A stretch of DNA of 64,000 nt. Source: Phytohabitans flavus (lineage in GTDB: Bacteria > Actinomycetota > Actinomycetes > Mycobacteriales > Micromonosporaceae). The position numbers and the translations under genes are program-made. Below are positions 17,203 to 26,666 of this stretch, in pieces; positions within the stretch are counted from its first letter, which is position 1; each line of letters opens with the position of its first letter. Location of the stretch: the NCBI RefSeq assembly GCF_011764545.1, contig NZ_AP022870.1, positions 4,014,001 to 4,078,000 of the forward strand, read 5' to 3'. The notes beneath the pieces were generated by a model, which had not been told where the DNA came from, ran no database searches, and saw only the letters and a list, made by a program, of their open reading frames with translations.

Positions 17203-18195
17203 TCAGGAGGCCCAGGTTCGGCGGTACCAGTAGAAGGTGCGGCGGAGGCCGTCGGCGAGGTCGACCGACGGTTCGAAGGCGGTGAGGCGGCGCAGCTTGG
17301 CCAGGTCGGGCGCGCGGCGGGCGGGCGAGCCGGGCGGGGCTGGCTCGGCCACCACCCGCGGCTGCACGCCGGCGATCCGCAGCACCATGCGGGCCACGTC
17401 GCCGACCGTGCTCATGGGGCTGTCGTTTCCGATGTGGACGATCTCGCCGACCGCGGTCGGTGCCTCCATCAGCCGCAGCGTCGCCTCGACCGCGTCGTCG
17501 ACGTAGCAGAACGAGCGCTTGCGGTGCGGCCCCTTGACGAGGAACGGGTCGTCGCCCCGCACGGCGCGCACGCACATCTGCGGGATCAGGTGGTCGGTGG
17601 CCATCCGCGGGCCGTACACGTCGTAGAAGCGTCCCACCACGACCCGGCTGCGCCCGGCGCGGGCCGCGTGGACGAGCGCGGCCTCGGCGAAGAGGCGGCT
17701 CGCCGCGTAGGCCGAGCGCGGCTGGGCCAGGTCGCCGACCACCACCGGCTCGGCCTCCTCGGTGGGCACCTGGACGACGCCGTCCTCGACGCCGTCCGCG
17801 TACACCTCGCCGGAGGAGGCGAAGAAGACCTTGTCGCCGGGCGCGGCCCAGTCGAGGAGGTGGAGCGCGGCGAGGGCGTGACCACGCACCGCGCGCACCG
17901 GGTCGGAATCGATCGACTTCGGCAGTGGCGCGGGCGGCAGCAGGTAGATCTGCGCCCAGCCGCGGCGCAGCGCGGCCCAGGTGGCGGGATCGGTGAGGTC
18001 ACCGCCGATCAGCTCGACACCGGGTGTGGCACCGAGCGCGGCCACCTCCGCCCGGTCGCGGCCACGCGTCAGCGTGTCGACGACCACCACGTGATAACCC
18101 TCGGTGACCAGCCGCCGCGCGAGATGCAGGCCGAAGAAGTCGGCTCCACCGAGGATGAGAGCCCGAGCCTTAAGGCTTACCGCTCCGCCGCCCAC
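17203..18195 (-). CDS. NAD-dependent epimerase/dehydratase family protein
   Basis: A 330-residue extended SDR. The N-terminus has a slightly changed nucleotide-binding turn, ILGGADFFGLHLAR (GGxxxxG), then VFFASSGEVYADG with the catalytic Ser, and later YAASRLFAEAA where the YxxxK motif has Arg-Leu after Tyr (Y-A-A-S-R), replacing the usual Lys by Arg. C-terminal RSFCYVDDAVEATLRLM is the typical sugar-nucleotide epimerase substrate-side segment. It probably acts on a nucleotide sugar. Repeat C1 follows its stop. Confidence 0.85.
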   Translation of the reverse strand: MGGGAVSLKARALILGGADFFGLHLARRLVTEGYHVVVVDTLTRGRDRAEVAALGATPGVELIGGDLTDPATWAALRRGWAQIYLLPPAPLPKSIDSDPVRAVRGHALAALHLLDWAAPGDKVFFASSGEVYADGVEDGVVQVPTEEAEPVVVGDLAQPRSAYAASRLFAEAALVHAARAGRSRVVVGRFYDVYGPRMATDHLIPQMCVRAVRGDDPFLVKGPHRKRSFCYVDDAVEATLRLMEAPTAVGEIVHIGNDSPMSTVGDVARMVLRIAGVQPRVVAEPAPPGSPARRAPDLAKLRRLTAFEPSVDLADGLRRTFYWYRRTWAS

Positions 18196-18296
18196 CGCCC
18201 ACTTCCCCTAAGCCCACGCTCTCCGACGGAGACGTTAGCAACGTGGGGTGTACGCCCAAAGGGGTGCGTCGATTGCGCGACAAGGCGTGTCAGAAC

Positions 18297-18315
18297 TTAT
18301 GTTAGGCTCACCAAA
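18297..18315 (+). promoter_or_regulatory. Putative IdeR/DtxR iron box
   Basis: TTATGTTAGGCTCACCAAA matches 16 of 19 positions of the remembered IdeR/DtxR consensus TTAGGTTAGGCTAACCTAA. It ends 26 bp before the start codon of the siderophore-type ABC ATPase, a place where an iron-bound repressor would block transcription. The match is by eye. Confidence 0.7.
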
Positions 18316-18341
18316 CTTGCTGATCCCGGGGGTGGTTTTCC

Positions 18342-19175
18342 GTGCCGACGCGGCTGGCCGGTGAAGGGCTCACGCTCGCGTACGACCAGCGAGTCGTGAC
18401 CGAGGGTCTGAGCGTGACAATCCCGGACAACTCGTTCACCGTGATCGTCGGTCCGAACGCCTGCGGCAAGTCCACCCTCCTGCGCGCCCTCTCCCGCATG
18501 CTCCGCCCCCGCGCCGGCGCGGTCCACCTGGACGGCAAGGCCATCACGTCGTACCCGTCCAAAGAGGTCGCCCGCCGCCTCGGCCTGCTCCCCCAGACGT
18601 CGATCGCGCCCGACGGCATCACGGTGACCGACCTCGTGGCCCGCGGCCGCTTCCCGCACCAGCGCCTGCTCCGGCAGTGGTCCCGCGAGGACGAGCGGGT
18701 GGTACGCGAGTCGATGGCCGCCACCGGCGTCACCGACCTCGCCGACCGCCTCGTGGACGAGCTCTCCGGCGGCCAGCGGCAGCGGGTGTGGCTGGCGATG
18801 GCGCTCGCCCAGCAGACCGGCATCCTGCTGCTGGACGAACCCACCACGTTCCTCGACATCACCCACCAGGTCGAGGTGCTCGACCTCTGCGCCGACCTCC
18901 AGGAGACCGGCGGCCGCACGCTCGTCGCGGTGCTGCACGACCTCAACCAGGCCTGCCGGTACGCCACCCACCTGATCGCCATGTGCGGCGGCCGCATCGT
19001 CGCCGAGGGCGCGCCCGGCGACATCGTGGACGCGGCGCTGGTACGCGAGGTGTTCGGCCTGGACTGCCGGGTCATCCCCGACCCGGAGACAGGGAGCCCG
19101 CTCGTGGTGCCGGCCGCCCGCCGCCCGCTCCGGGATCGGGCCGAGGCTCGCTACGAGCCGGCAGCCGTACCGTGA
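18342..19175 (+). CDS. Iron-siderophore-type ABC transporter ATP-binding protein
   Basis: A 277-residue ATPase of the FepC/FhuC class, which powers uptake of ferric siderophores or cobalamin through a BtuCD-type permease. Walker A is GPNACGKST, the signature motif LSGGQRQRVWLAMALAQQ, Walker B GILLLDEPTTFLD, and the switch His in AVLHDLNQACR. The C-terminal VFGLDCRVIPDPETGSPLVV is typical of this class. No permease or binding protein is adjacent, so it must serve components encoded elsewhere. An iron box directly upstream predicts repression when iron is plentiful. Its 3' end overlaps the convergent histidine kinase by about 100 bp. Confidence 0.93.
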   Translation: MPTRLAGEGLTLAYDQRVVTEGLSVTIPDNSFTVIVGPNACGKSTLLRALSRMLRPRAGAVHLDGKAITSYPSKEVARRLGLLPQTSIAPDGITVTDLVARGRFPHQRLLRQWSREDERVVRESMAATGVTDLADRLVDELSGGQRQRVWLAMALAQQTGILLLDEPTTFLDITHQVEVLDLCADLQETGGRTLVAVLHDLNQACRYATHLIAMCGGRIVAEGAPGDIVDAALVREVFGLDCRVIPDPETGSPLVVPAARRPLRDRAEARYEPAAVP

Positions 19176-20605
19176 ACGCGGTCCGGCCCGGCACGCTCGA
19201 CACCTCGACGGCGCCGTGGTGCGCCTCCACGACGGCGGCCACGATGGCGAGCCCCAGCCCGGTACTGCCAGCGGCCCGGGAGCGGGAGCTGTCGCCGCGC
19301 GCGAACCGTTCGAAGACGTCCGCCTGAAGCTCCGGGGCGATGCCCGGCCCGGTGTCAACCACGCTGATCTCCGCGCCGCCGCCTTGGGGACGCAGGGCGA
19401 CGGTCACCTCGGTACCCGGTGGGGTGTGCGTACGCGCGTTGGCGAGCAGGTTGGCGACCACCTGGTGCAGGCGGGCCGCGTCACCCGGTACCGTAACCGC
19501 CTCCTCGGGCAGGTCGAGCCGCCACCGGTGCTCCGGCCCGGCCACGTGCGCGTCACTGACCGCGTCGACCAGCAGCCGGGACAGGTCCACCGGCTCCGTC
19601 TCCAGCGGACGGCCGGAGTCGAGGCGGGCCAGCAGCAGCAGGTCGTCAACGAGCGCGGTCATCCGCGCGCTCTCCGACTCCACCCGGCGCAGCGCGTGCG
19701 CCACGTCCGGCGGCACCTCGTCGCGGCCCCGGCGGGTCACCTCGGCGTACCCCCGGATCGCCGCGAGCGGGGTGCGCAGCTCGTGGCTGGCGTCCGCGAC
19801 GAACTGCCGTACCCGCGTCTCGCTGGCCTGCCTGGCGGCGAGCGCGGCGGCGACGTGCCCCAGCATGCGGTTGAGCGCCGCGCCCACCTGGCCGACCTCG
19901 GTGCGCGGGTCGGTGTCCGCCTCGGGCACGCGCACGGAGAGCGCCACCTCACCCCGGTCCAGCGGCAGCTCGGCGACCCGCCCCGCGGTGGCGGCGACCC
20001 GGCGCAACGGCCGCAGCGCACCCCGATGACGAGCACACCGACACCCACGGCGAGCAACACACCCGCGCCGACCACGGCGACCTCGATGCCGATCAGCCGC
20101 AGGACGGTGTCGTTGGCGCTGTCCAGCGGTATCGCGGTGATCGAGCCGCCGTCGCGGGTACCGATCGCCACCACCCGGTACTCGCCGAGCCCGGGCAGCT
20201 CCTTCGTGCGGATGGTGTTGTCGACCGGCAGCGCGGCGACCGCCCGCTCCTGCTCGACGGTGAGAGGGCTGCGGCCCTCGTCCGCGTACGGGTCGGCCCG
20301 CTCCCCGGAGACGTCGCCGCCGGGCGTGACGAGCGCGCGGACCGTACCCTTCACCAGGCCGGGGCGGACATCACCGGGACCGCCCGGCCCCTGTGGTAGT
20401 CGAGGTCGTACCGCGCCTCCTCGTGGATCTGCGCGTCGACCTGCTGGATGAGATAGTCCCGGACGGCGAACGTGGTCACCACCCCGATCAGCAACCCCAC
20501 GACCGCGAGCAGCGCGATGATCGCCGCGAGCAGGCGCGCCCGGAGCGACCAGCTGCCCGGCCAGCTTCTCGCCCAGCTCTCGCTATTGGGCCGCTTTGAG
20601 GACAT
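19072..20605 (-). CDS. Sensor histidine kinase (frameshifted here)
   Basis: About 511 residues after two one-base repairs, in the runs at 20021-20024 and 20359-20364. Order: N-terminal membrane segment (LLAAIIALLAVVGLLIGVV), extracytoplasmic sensor region, second membrane segment (VVGAGVLLAVGVGVLVIG), HAMP, the phospho-acceptor motif FVADASHELRTPLAAIRGYAE, and ATPase motifs VVANLLANARTHTPPG (N box), VVDTGPGIAPE (G1) and GSTGLGLAIV (G2). Partner of the response regulator whose stop it overlaps. A further missing base near the end would give a stop about 19157 and largely remove the overlap with the ABC ATPase gene; this cannot be settled here. Confidence 0.85.
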
Positions 20606-21323
20606 AGCCCGCGCCGCGCATGGTGTGGATCATCGGTGGGCGCCCGGCGTCGATCTTCTTGCGCAGGTACGAGATGTACAGCTCGACGACGTTGGCCTGC
20701 CCGCCGAAGTCGTAATTCCACACCCGGTCGAGGATCTGCGCCTTGCTCAGCACCCGGCGGGGATTGCGCATCAGGTACCGCAGCAGCTCGAACTCGGTCG
20801 CGGTCAGCGAAACAAGGTCGCCGCCCCGCCGGACCTCGTGGCTGTCCTCGTCGAGGCTGAGGTCACCCACCACGAGCACCGCGTCGTCCCGCGTGGTGCC
20901 GACACCGGCCCGGCGCATCAGCGCGCGCAGGCGGGCCACGACCTCCTCCAGGCTGAACGGCTTCGTCACGTAGTCGTCGCCGCCCGCGGTCAACCCCGCC
21001 ACCCGGTCCTCGACCGCGTCGCGCGCGGTGAGGAAGAGCACCGGAACATCAGGGCGCACGCCACGCAGGCGCCGCAGCACCTCCAGGCCGTCGAGGTCGG
21101 GCAACATGATGTCGAGTACGACAGCGTCCGGCTCGAACTCCCGCGCCATCCGCACAGCCGCCGTCCCGTTGCCCGCGCTGCGCACCTGCCACCCCTCGTA
21201 GCGCAGGGCCATCGACAGCAGGTCGGTGAGCGTAGCCTCGTCGTCGACGACGAGCACCCGCACCGGCTCGCCATCCGGCCGCCGCAGCTCCTGCCCGGCC
21301 GTCCTCGCGTTCGCGCTGATCAC
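20583..21323 (-). CDS. OmpR-family response regulator
   Basis: A 246-residue two-domain regulator. The receiver domain has VLVVDDEATLTDLL (acidic pocket), AVVLDIMLPDLDGLEVL (phospho-acceptor Asp), LTARD and DDYVTKPFSLEEV (conserved Lys). The C-terminal winged helix contains SLTATEFELLRYLMRNPRRV and RKKIDAGRPPMIHTMRGAGYVLK. The GTG at 21323 is chosen because upstream residues look non-coding. The kinase gene begins within its last codons, so the two are translationally coupled. Confidence 0.93.
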   Translation of the reverse strand: MISANARTAGQELRRPDGEPVRVLVVDDEATLTDLLSMALRYEGWQVRSAGNGTAAVRMAREFEPDAVVLDIMLPDLDGLEVLRRLRGVRPDVPVLFLTARDAVEDRVAGLTAGGDDYVTKPFSLEEVVARLRALMRRAGVGTTRDDAVLVVGDLSLDEDSHEVRRGGDLVSLTATEFELLRYLMRNPRRVLSKAQILDRVWNYDFGGQANVVELYISYLRKKIDAGRPPMIHTMRGAGYVLKAAQ

Positions 21324-21820
21324 GCCCCCATGCTGGCGAACCCGCCTGTGCCCGGCCTGGGCCCTGTCTGTGCGCCAACTGTGAAGATGCGGCAGCCCGC
21401 TCGGGCGCCGCTTCCAGCCCGCCTTCCGTGCCGGCCCCACTCCGTGTGCGGGCGGCGTGGTCCGTGGATGTTCGAGCAGGATCCCCGGCGCAGCGCCTCG
21501 CGAGAAACCCACGCCGGGAATCCTGTCGAGTCCCGGCAGCCGCTCTGCCGGGACGCCCCTCACCAGTTGACGCTGCGACGCTAGGCCGAAGGGACATCTT
21601 GGGACAAGCCCACCAATTTCCGAAGGTGGGGGGACGGCGATCGTGGTACGCAGGTGCTCGTGGGCGCCTTGATCGACGCGGGCGCGGGGTGCCGTCCGCG
21701 CGTCCGTGTCGAAGAGCCGCCCCTCCAGGGGAAACTTCTCGCCACGGACGACCTGATCACCCATCGATCGAGGTCTCGTCTGCCGTGACTCGACCATCGG
21801 CGTTCGTGCGGCGGCCTGGG
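21324..21820. other. Gene-poor stretch of about 500 bp
   Basis: No convincing gene was found. It lies upstream of the response regulator and downstream of the SWIM gene, so it should hold the promoter of the two-component system. Around 21641-21678 the words GATCGTGGTAC and CTTGATC occur, as in repeat family B, but not in the same arrangement, so I do not call a copy. Confidence 0.5.
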
Positions 21821-22708
21821 CTACGGCGGTGGCTCAGCGGCGAACGCCTCGTAGGCCGGGCGGAGCCTGGCGACCAGGCCGGCGCCGCCCAGTGCCGGCG
21901 CCGGGGTCGGGAGCTGGCGCAGCAGCAGGTCCGGCTCGGTGTCGAGCGTGGGCGGGCGCGCGGGCAGCGGCTGGGGCGGGAGCCAGAAGCGGTCCACCGC
22001 CTCCTCCAGCGGCGGGTCCGCGACATCGGCCAGCGCGGCGGCGGCACCCACCGCCACTGCCGGGCGCGGGCGGCGGGCGGTCCGGCGGGCGGCCGCCGAG
22101 CCCTCGACGCCGCCGTCCCGCAGCAGGCGCAGGCGGGTCAGCAGGTCGTCCCGGGAACGGCCACGCCAGTGCAGGATCTGGAACGGGTCCCCGTCGAACT
22201 CCTCGGCCAGCAGGTAGAACGTCGCCGCCAGGTGCTTGCACGGCACCGCGTAGTCCGGGCAGGTGCAGTCCATGCGCAGGTCGGCCACCGCCTGCGGGAA
22301 GAGCGGCGCCTCCAGGCTGGTGAAGAGCTGCTCCAGCTCGGGCGGTACGTCGCCGGCCAGCAGGCGGGCACTGTAGATCGCCTGCCCGGCCAGCGCCTCC
22401 TCGACCCGCGCCCACACCGCCGCCGAGAAGCGCTCCAGGCCGATCGTGACCTCGTACGGCTCCGCGCGCGAGCCCTGCACCGACGCGTTCACCTCACCCG
22501 GTGCCACGGTGAGCGAGAGGACCTGGCCCTTGCGGGCGTACGCGCGGCCGCGGGTCAGGCGGGTGCCGATCGCCAGTGACTCCAGCACCGACAGGAAGCG
22601 GCGGGACCACCACGACTCGCCGATCGCGCCACGGGTACTGCGCGCCTTCAAGCCACCCTCGACGCTGCGGGTGCGGCCGTACTGGCGGAAGCTCGTCGGC
22701 TCGGTCAC
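21821..22708 (-). CDS. SWIM zinc-finger protein
   Basis: A 295-residue protein whose centre holds the SWIM motif C-x-C-x-n-C-x-H as DCTCPDYAVPCKHLAATFYLL. Upstream are SFRQYGRTRSVEGGLKAR and WWSRRFLSVLESL, the usual opening of the actinobacterial SWIM proteins that travel with SNF2 helicases. The Pro-rich C-terminus has no known role. Its GTG overlaps the stop of the helicase gene (GTGA), so the two are made together and probably act together on DNA. Confidence 0.92.
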   Translation of the reverse strand: MTEPTSFRQYGRTRSVEGGLKARSTRGAIGESWWSRRFLSVLESLAIGTRLTRGRAYARKGQVLSLTVAPGEVNASVQGSRAEPYEVTIGLERFSAAVWARVEEALAGQAIYSARLLAGDVPPELEQLFTSLEAPLFPQAVADLRMDCTCPDYAVPCKHLAATFYLLAEEFDGDPFQILHWRGRSRDDLLTRLRLLRDGGVEGSAAARRTARRPRPAVAVGAAAALADVADPPLEEAVDRFWLPPQPLPARPPTLDTEPDLLLRQLPTPAPALGGAGLVARLRPAYEAFAAEPPP

Positions 22709-25704
22709 TCGACCACCGCCCCCGATTCCAGCGTGAAGAGCCGCCGCAGGTCCGATGTGGACATCTCGGTGAGCCACTGCTCGCCGGTACCCACGATCTT
22801 CGCCGCCAGGCCCCGCTTCTCGCGGATCATGCCGGCGATCTTCTCCTCGACGGTGCCGGCGCAGACAAACTTGCGTACCTGCACCGCCCGCCGCTGCCCG
22901 ATCCGGAACGCCCGGTCGGTCGCCTGGTCCTCCACCGCCGGGTTCCACCACCGGTCGACGTGCACGACGTGGTTGGCCGCGGTCAGCGTGAGCCCCGTGC
23001 CGCCGGCCTTGAGCGAGAGCACGAAGAGCGGCGGCCCGGTCTCACCCTGGCTCGAGCCTGTTTGTCCAGGGTCGGCAAGCCTCCCCTGGAAGCGCGCCAC
23101 CATCGCGTCGCGGTCCTTCTTGGACACTCCACCGTGGAGGTAGAGCACCTCGCGGCCGAAGCGGGCCGACAGGTGGGCGCGCAGCATGCCGCCGAACTCC
23201 GCGTACTGCGTGAACAGCAGCGCCCGCTCCCCCGCCGCCAGCACCTCCTCCAGGATCTCCTCCAGACGGGCGAGCTTGCCCGAGCGCCCGGCCAGCCGCG
23301 TGTCGTCGTGCAGGAACTGGGCTGGGTGGTTGCACACCTGCTTGAGCTTGCTCATCGTGGCGAGGACGAGGCCGCGCCGCTCGATGCCGTCGCTCCGCTC
23401 GATCTTCTCGATCATGTCGTCCACCACCGCCTGGTACAGCGATGCCTGCTCGCCCGTCAGGTTGCAGAGCACCTCCATCTCCAGCTTTTCGGGCAGGTCC
23501 GAGATGATCGTCTTGTCCGTCTTGAGCCGCCGCAGCACGAACGGGCCGGTGATCCGCCGCAGCCGCGCCGCCGCCTCCTCGTCACCGTGCCGCTCGACCG
23601 GCTCCGCGTACTTCTTCTTGAACGCCGACGCCGCGCCCAGCAGCCCCGGGTTGGCGAAGTCCATGATGGACCAGAGGTCGGCGAGCCTGTTCTCCACCGG
23701 GGTACCCGTGACCGCCACCCGGTGCCGCGCCGGCAGGGCCCGGACCGCGGCGGCCTGGCGGGTGGCGGCGTTCTTGATCGCCTGCGCCTCGTCCACGACC
23801 ACCCGGTGCCACGCGATCTCGCCCAGCGCCTCCGCGTCCCGCGCCGCCACCGAGTACGTCGTGACGACCACGTCCGCCTCCCGCACCGCCGCCGCGAACT
23901 CGGCCCCACGCGCCCGCTCCGCCCCGTGGTGCACGTGCACCCGCAACCCCGGCGCGAACTTCGCCGCCTCCCGCTCCCAGTTGCCAACCAACGACATCGG
24001 GCACACCAACAACGTCGGCCCTACCTCCGCCGAGTCGCCAGCCATCAGAGCAAGCAGCTGCACCGTCTTCCCGAGGCCCATCGAATCCGCGAGGACGCCG
24101 CCCAGGCCCAGCGTCTCCAAGAACGTAAGCCAGGAGAGGCCGCGCTTCTGGTACGGGCGCAGCGTGCCCACGAACCCTGGCGGCGGCTCGATGGGCTCCA
24201 GGTGGCGTTCGGCCTCGCCGGCGAGCAGGTCGCCCAGTGGGCCGTCGGCCGTCACGGCCTGGATCGGGAGGGCGTGCGGGTCGTCCTCCATGGACAGTCC
24301 GAGATGGAGCAGCTCGCCCACGCTCATCTCGCCGCCCGACTTGAGGAGCTTGAGCCCGGCGGCCAGGTGCTTGGCGTCCAGCTCGACCCACTGGCCGCGC
24401 AGGCGTACCAGCGGGGTCTTGAGCTTGGCCAGCTCGCGCAGCTCCTTTTCGGACAGTGACTCGTCGCCGATCGCCAGCTCCCACTGGTAGTCCACAAGGG
24501 AGCGCATGCCGACGGCGCTGGCCGTGGCGACCGTGCCGGGTGCGGAGCGGCGGCCTCGGGCGCGCAGCTTGGCGCCCAGCTTGGAGCCGGGGCGGCCCCA
24601 CCAGGTGGGCAGCAGCACGCCGAACCCGGCCGCGTGCAGCTGTGGTGCCCCCTCGCGCAGGAACCTGTGCGCGCCGGTCACGTCGAGGTCGAGTGTGGAC
24701 GGCTTGGCGGTGCGGAGGGCGTCGTCGAGCTCGGGCCAGAGGCGGCTGGCGCGGCCCAGCTCGGTGAGGAGTGTCTCCTGTGGAGCGTCGAGGTGGCGGG
24801 CGAGGGCGCGGAGGGCTCCTCGGGAGCGCCACACCTTTTCGGCGTCGACGACGAGGCTGGGCTCATCTGCCGCTTGGAGGGAGAAGTCGACGCGCCACCT
24901 CTGGACCTCTTCCTCGTCGGGCTCGACGAGCCGGAAGCAGGCTCGCACGGCGCCGCCGGCCGCGTCGCGCTGCCACTCGGCCACGGCTTCGGCGAGGGCG
25001 GCGAGCGCGGACGCGTCAGCGTCGATGTGCCGCTCGCGCCCGGACAGCGCCCCGAGCCAGGAGCCGGAGATGGTGCCTCGGCCGCCCGCGAGCCGTACCC
25101 CCTCCAATGCTGTCCGGGCGGCGGCGTCCACCAGCGCGTCGAGCATGCCCCCGACGAGCGTCCCTGGGTTTTCGCCGGCCGCGCGGGCGGCGGGTGGCAG
25201 CGCGGCGGCGAGCGCGCGGGCCCAGGCGGCGTCGGCGCCGGTCAGCAGCGGCCGCCAGGCGGCCGCGCCGTCGGTCACGGTCGGCAGGACGCGCCCGCGC
25301 CGCACCAGGTCCGCGGCGAACGCGGCCACCTCCGCCGCGTGCCGCAGCGAAGAGCCATGGGCCACGCGGTCGTCCAGGCCGCGGAGCAGCGGCAGCGCCG
25401 CGTCGGGGTCCAGCTCAAGGGTTGGTACGAGCCATGGGGCGAGCGCCACGGCGGCGCTTCTACGGGCCGGCGGGTCGGTGCGGACCAGCTCGGGCGAGTC
25501 GAGCGGGCGTCCGCCCGAGCTCGGCAGGCGGAGGGTGGTGGTGGCGTGGCTCCCCTTCGCGACGGCGTCACCGAGCGCGGCGGCGATGGTGTCGGCGGGG
25601 GCGGCGAAGGGGTGCTTCTTCGTGCGTCGTGCGCGCACGGTGGAGTCCTCGGCCCAGAGGCCGAGGTGGCCGGTGGGCAGCCACAGAGCGTGTACGACCA
25701 GCAC
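22705..25704 (-). CDS. SNF2-family DEAD/DEAH-box helicase
   Basis: About 999 residues. The C-terminal half is a complete Swi2/Snf2 motor: DSMGLGKTVQLLALM (Walker A), VVVDEAQAIKN (DEAQ form of Walker B), VTGTPVENRL, LLFTQYAEFGGMLRAHL, LSLKAGGTGLTLTAANHV and ATDRAFRIGQRRAVQV (motif VI). The N-terminal half is the uncharacterised region found in bacterial SNF2 proteins. GTG at 25704 (LVVHALWLPTGHLGLWAED) is chosen since this is where related proteins begin; an upstream ATG at 25776 would overlap the divergent reductase gene. Likely a DNA translocase in repair or chromatin remodelling. Confidence 0.93.
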   Translation of the reverse strand: MLVVHALWLPTGHLGLWAEDSTVRARRTKKHPFAAPADTIAAALGDAVAKGSHATTTLRLPSSGGRPLDSPELVRTDPPARRSAAVALAPWLVPTLELDPDAALPLLRGLDDRVAHGSSLRHAAEVAAFAADLVRRGRVLPTVTDGAAAWRPLLTGADAAWARALAAALPPAARAAGENPGTLVGGMLDALVDAAARTALEGVRLAGGRGTISGSWLGALSGRERHIDADASALAALAEAVAEWQRDAAGGAVRACFRLVEPDEEEVQRWRVDFSLQAADEPSLVVDAEKVWRSRGALRALARHLDAPQETLLTELGRASRLWPELDDALRTAKPSTLDLDVTGAHRFLREGAPQLHAAGFGVLLPTWWGRPGSKLGAKLRARGRRSAPGTVATASAVGMRSLVDYQWELAIGDESLSEKELRELAKLKTPLVRLRGQWVELDAKHLAAGLKLLKSGGEMSVGELLHLGLSMEDDPHALPIQAVTADGPLGDLLAGEAERHLEPIEPPPGFVGTLRPYQKRGLSWLTFLETLGLGGVLADSMGLGKTVQLLALMAGDSAEVGPTLLVCPMSLVGNWEREAAKFAPGLRVHVHHGAERARGAEFAAAVREADVVVTTYSVAARDAEALGEIAWHRVVVDEAQAIKNAATRQAAAVRALPARHRVAVTGTPVENRLADLWSIMDFANPGLLGAASAFKKKYAEPVERHGDEEAAARLRRITGPFVLRRLKTDKTIISDLPEKLEMEVLCNLTGEQASLYQAVVDDMIEKIERSDGIERRGLVLATMSKLKQVCNHPAQFLHDDTRLAGRSGKLARLEEILEEVLAAGERALLFTQYAEFGGMLRAHLSARFGREVLYLHGGVSKKDRDAMVARFQGRLADPGQTGSSQGETGPPLFVLSLKAGGTGLTLTAANHVVHVDRWWNPAVEDQATDRAFRIGQRRAVQVRKFVCAGTVEEKIAGMIREKRGLAAKIVGTGEQWLTEMSTSDLRRLFTLESGAVVE

Positions 25705-25774
25705 CGTCCAAGTCTGCCAGCCCGATGGGGTGAGCCGGCGGAACGGCGCGGCGGCACTCGCTAGGTTGGGTGGC

Positions 25775-26545
25775 ATGACACAACCCACCGTGAGCGTCGG
25801 TGCCGGCCTCGATATGCCGCTGCTCGGCTTCGGCACGTGGCAGCTGCCCGGCACGCAGGCGTACGAGCCGGTGCGGGTCGCGCTGGAGACCGGTTACCGG
25901 CACATCGACACCGCGACCATGTACCGCAACGAGAGCGAGATCGGCCGGGCGCTGCGCGAGAGCGGGGTGCCGCGCGACGAGGTGTTTCTGACCACGAAGC
26001 TGCCGGCCGAGCAGGCGGGGCGGGAGCGGGCGACGATCGAGGCGAGCTTGAAGGCGCTCGGCGTCGACCAGGTGGACATGTGGCTTGTGCACTGGCCGCC
26101 GCACGGTACGGCGCGGCCGCAGACGTGGCGCGAGCTGATCACGGCGCGTGAGGACGGGCTGACTCGCGCGATCGGGGTGAGCAACTACAGCGTGGCCCAG
26201 ATCGACGAGCTTACGAAGGCTACGGGTGTGACGCCGGTGGTCAACCAGATTCCGTACAGCCCGGCGCTGCACGATCCCCAGTTGCTGGCCGAGCACCGGG
26301 AGCGCGGGGTGGTGCTGGAGGGGTACAGCCCGTTCCGCCGCAGCGACCTGCGCGAGGCGGTGTTCGCCGAGGTGGGGGCGGCGCACGGGGTGATGCCGAC
26401 GCAGGTGATCCTGCGGTGGCACATCCAGCACGAGATCGTGGTGATCCCGAAGTCGGCGACGCCGGAGAGGGTACGGGAGAACTTCGATGTGCTCGGCTTC
26501 GAGCTGACCGGCGAGGAGATGGCCCGCATCGACGCGTTGCGATAA
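25775..26545 (+). CDS. Aldo/keto reductase
   Basis: A 256-residue NADPH-dependent carbonyl reductase. The tetrad is visible: Asp and Tyr in GYRHIDTATMYRNE, Lys in FLTTKLP, His in LVHWPP. The cofactor-binding segment near the C-terminus reads IPKSATPERVRENFDV. This fits the 2,5-diketo-gluconate-reductase-like branch. Divergent from the SNF2 gene and apparently transcribed alone. Confidence 0.93.
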   Translation: MTQPTVSVGAGLDMPLLGFGTWQLPGTQAYEPVRVALETGYRHIDTATMYRNESEIGRALRESGVPRDEVFLTTKLPAEQAGRERATIEASLKALGVDQVDMWLVHWPPHGTARPQTWRELITAREDGLTRAIGVSNYSVAQIDELTKATGVTPVVNQIPYSPALHDPQLLAEHRERGVVLEGYSPFRRSDLREAVFAEVGAAHGVMPTQVILRWHIQHEIVVIPKSATPERVRENFDVLGFELTGEEMARIDALR

Positions 26546-26666
26546 CTCAGGAAACGCACAGGCTCTCGCGCGCGCCCTCCGGGGCCACGCGGCGGAATCG
26601 GACGTCGTAGGCTATCCGGGTTTACGTCGCGTATTCATCCGTACCCCCACTGGTCTAGGAAGCTCG

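Noticed and set aside
21641..21678. A third copy of repeat family B
   Set aside because: Only the words GATCGTGGTAC and CTTGATC are shared, and their order and spacing differ from the two good copies.
22576..24459. Long open frame (627 codons) antisense to the SNF2 helicase gene
   Set aside because: It is a product of extreme GC third-position bias; the translation is Arg/His/Pro/Val-rich without motifs while the other strand has complete helicase motifs.
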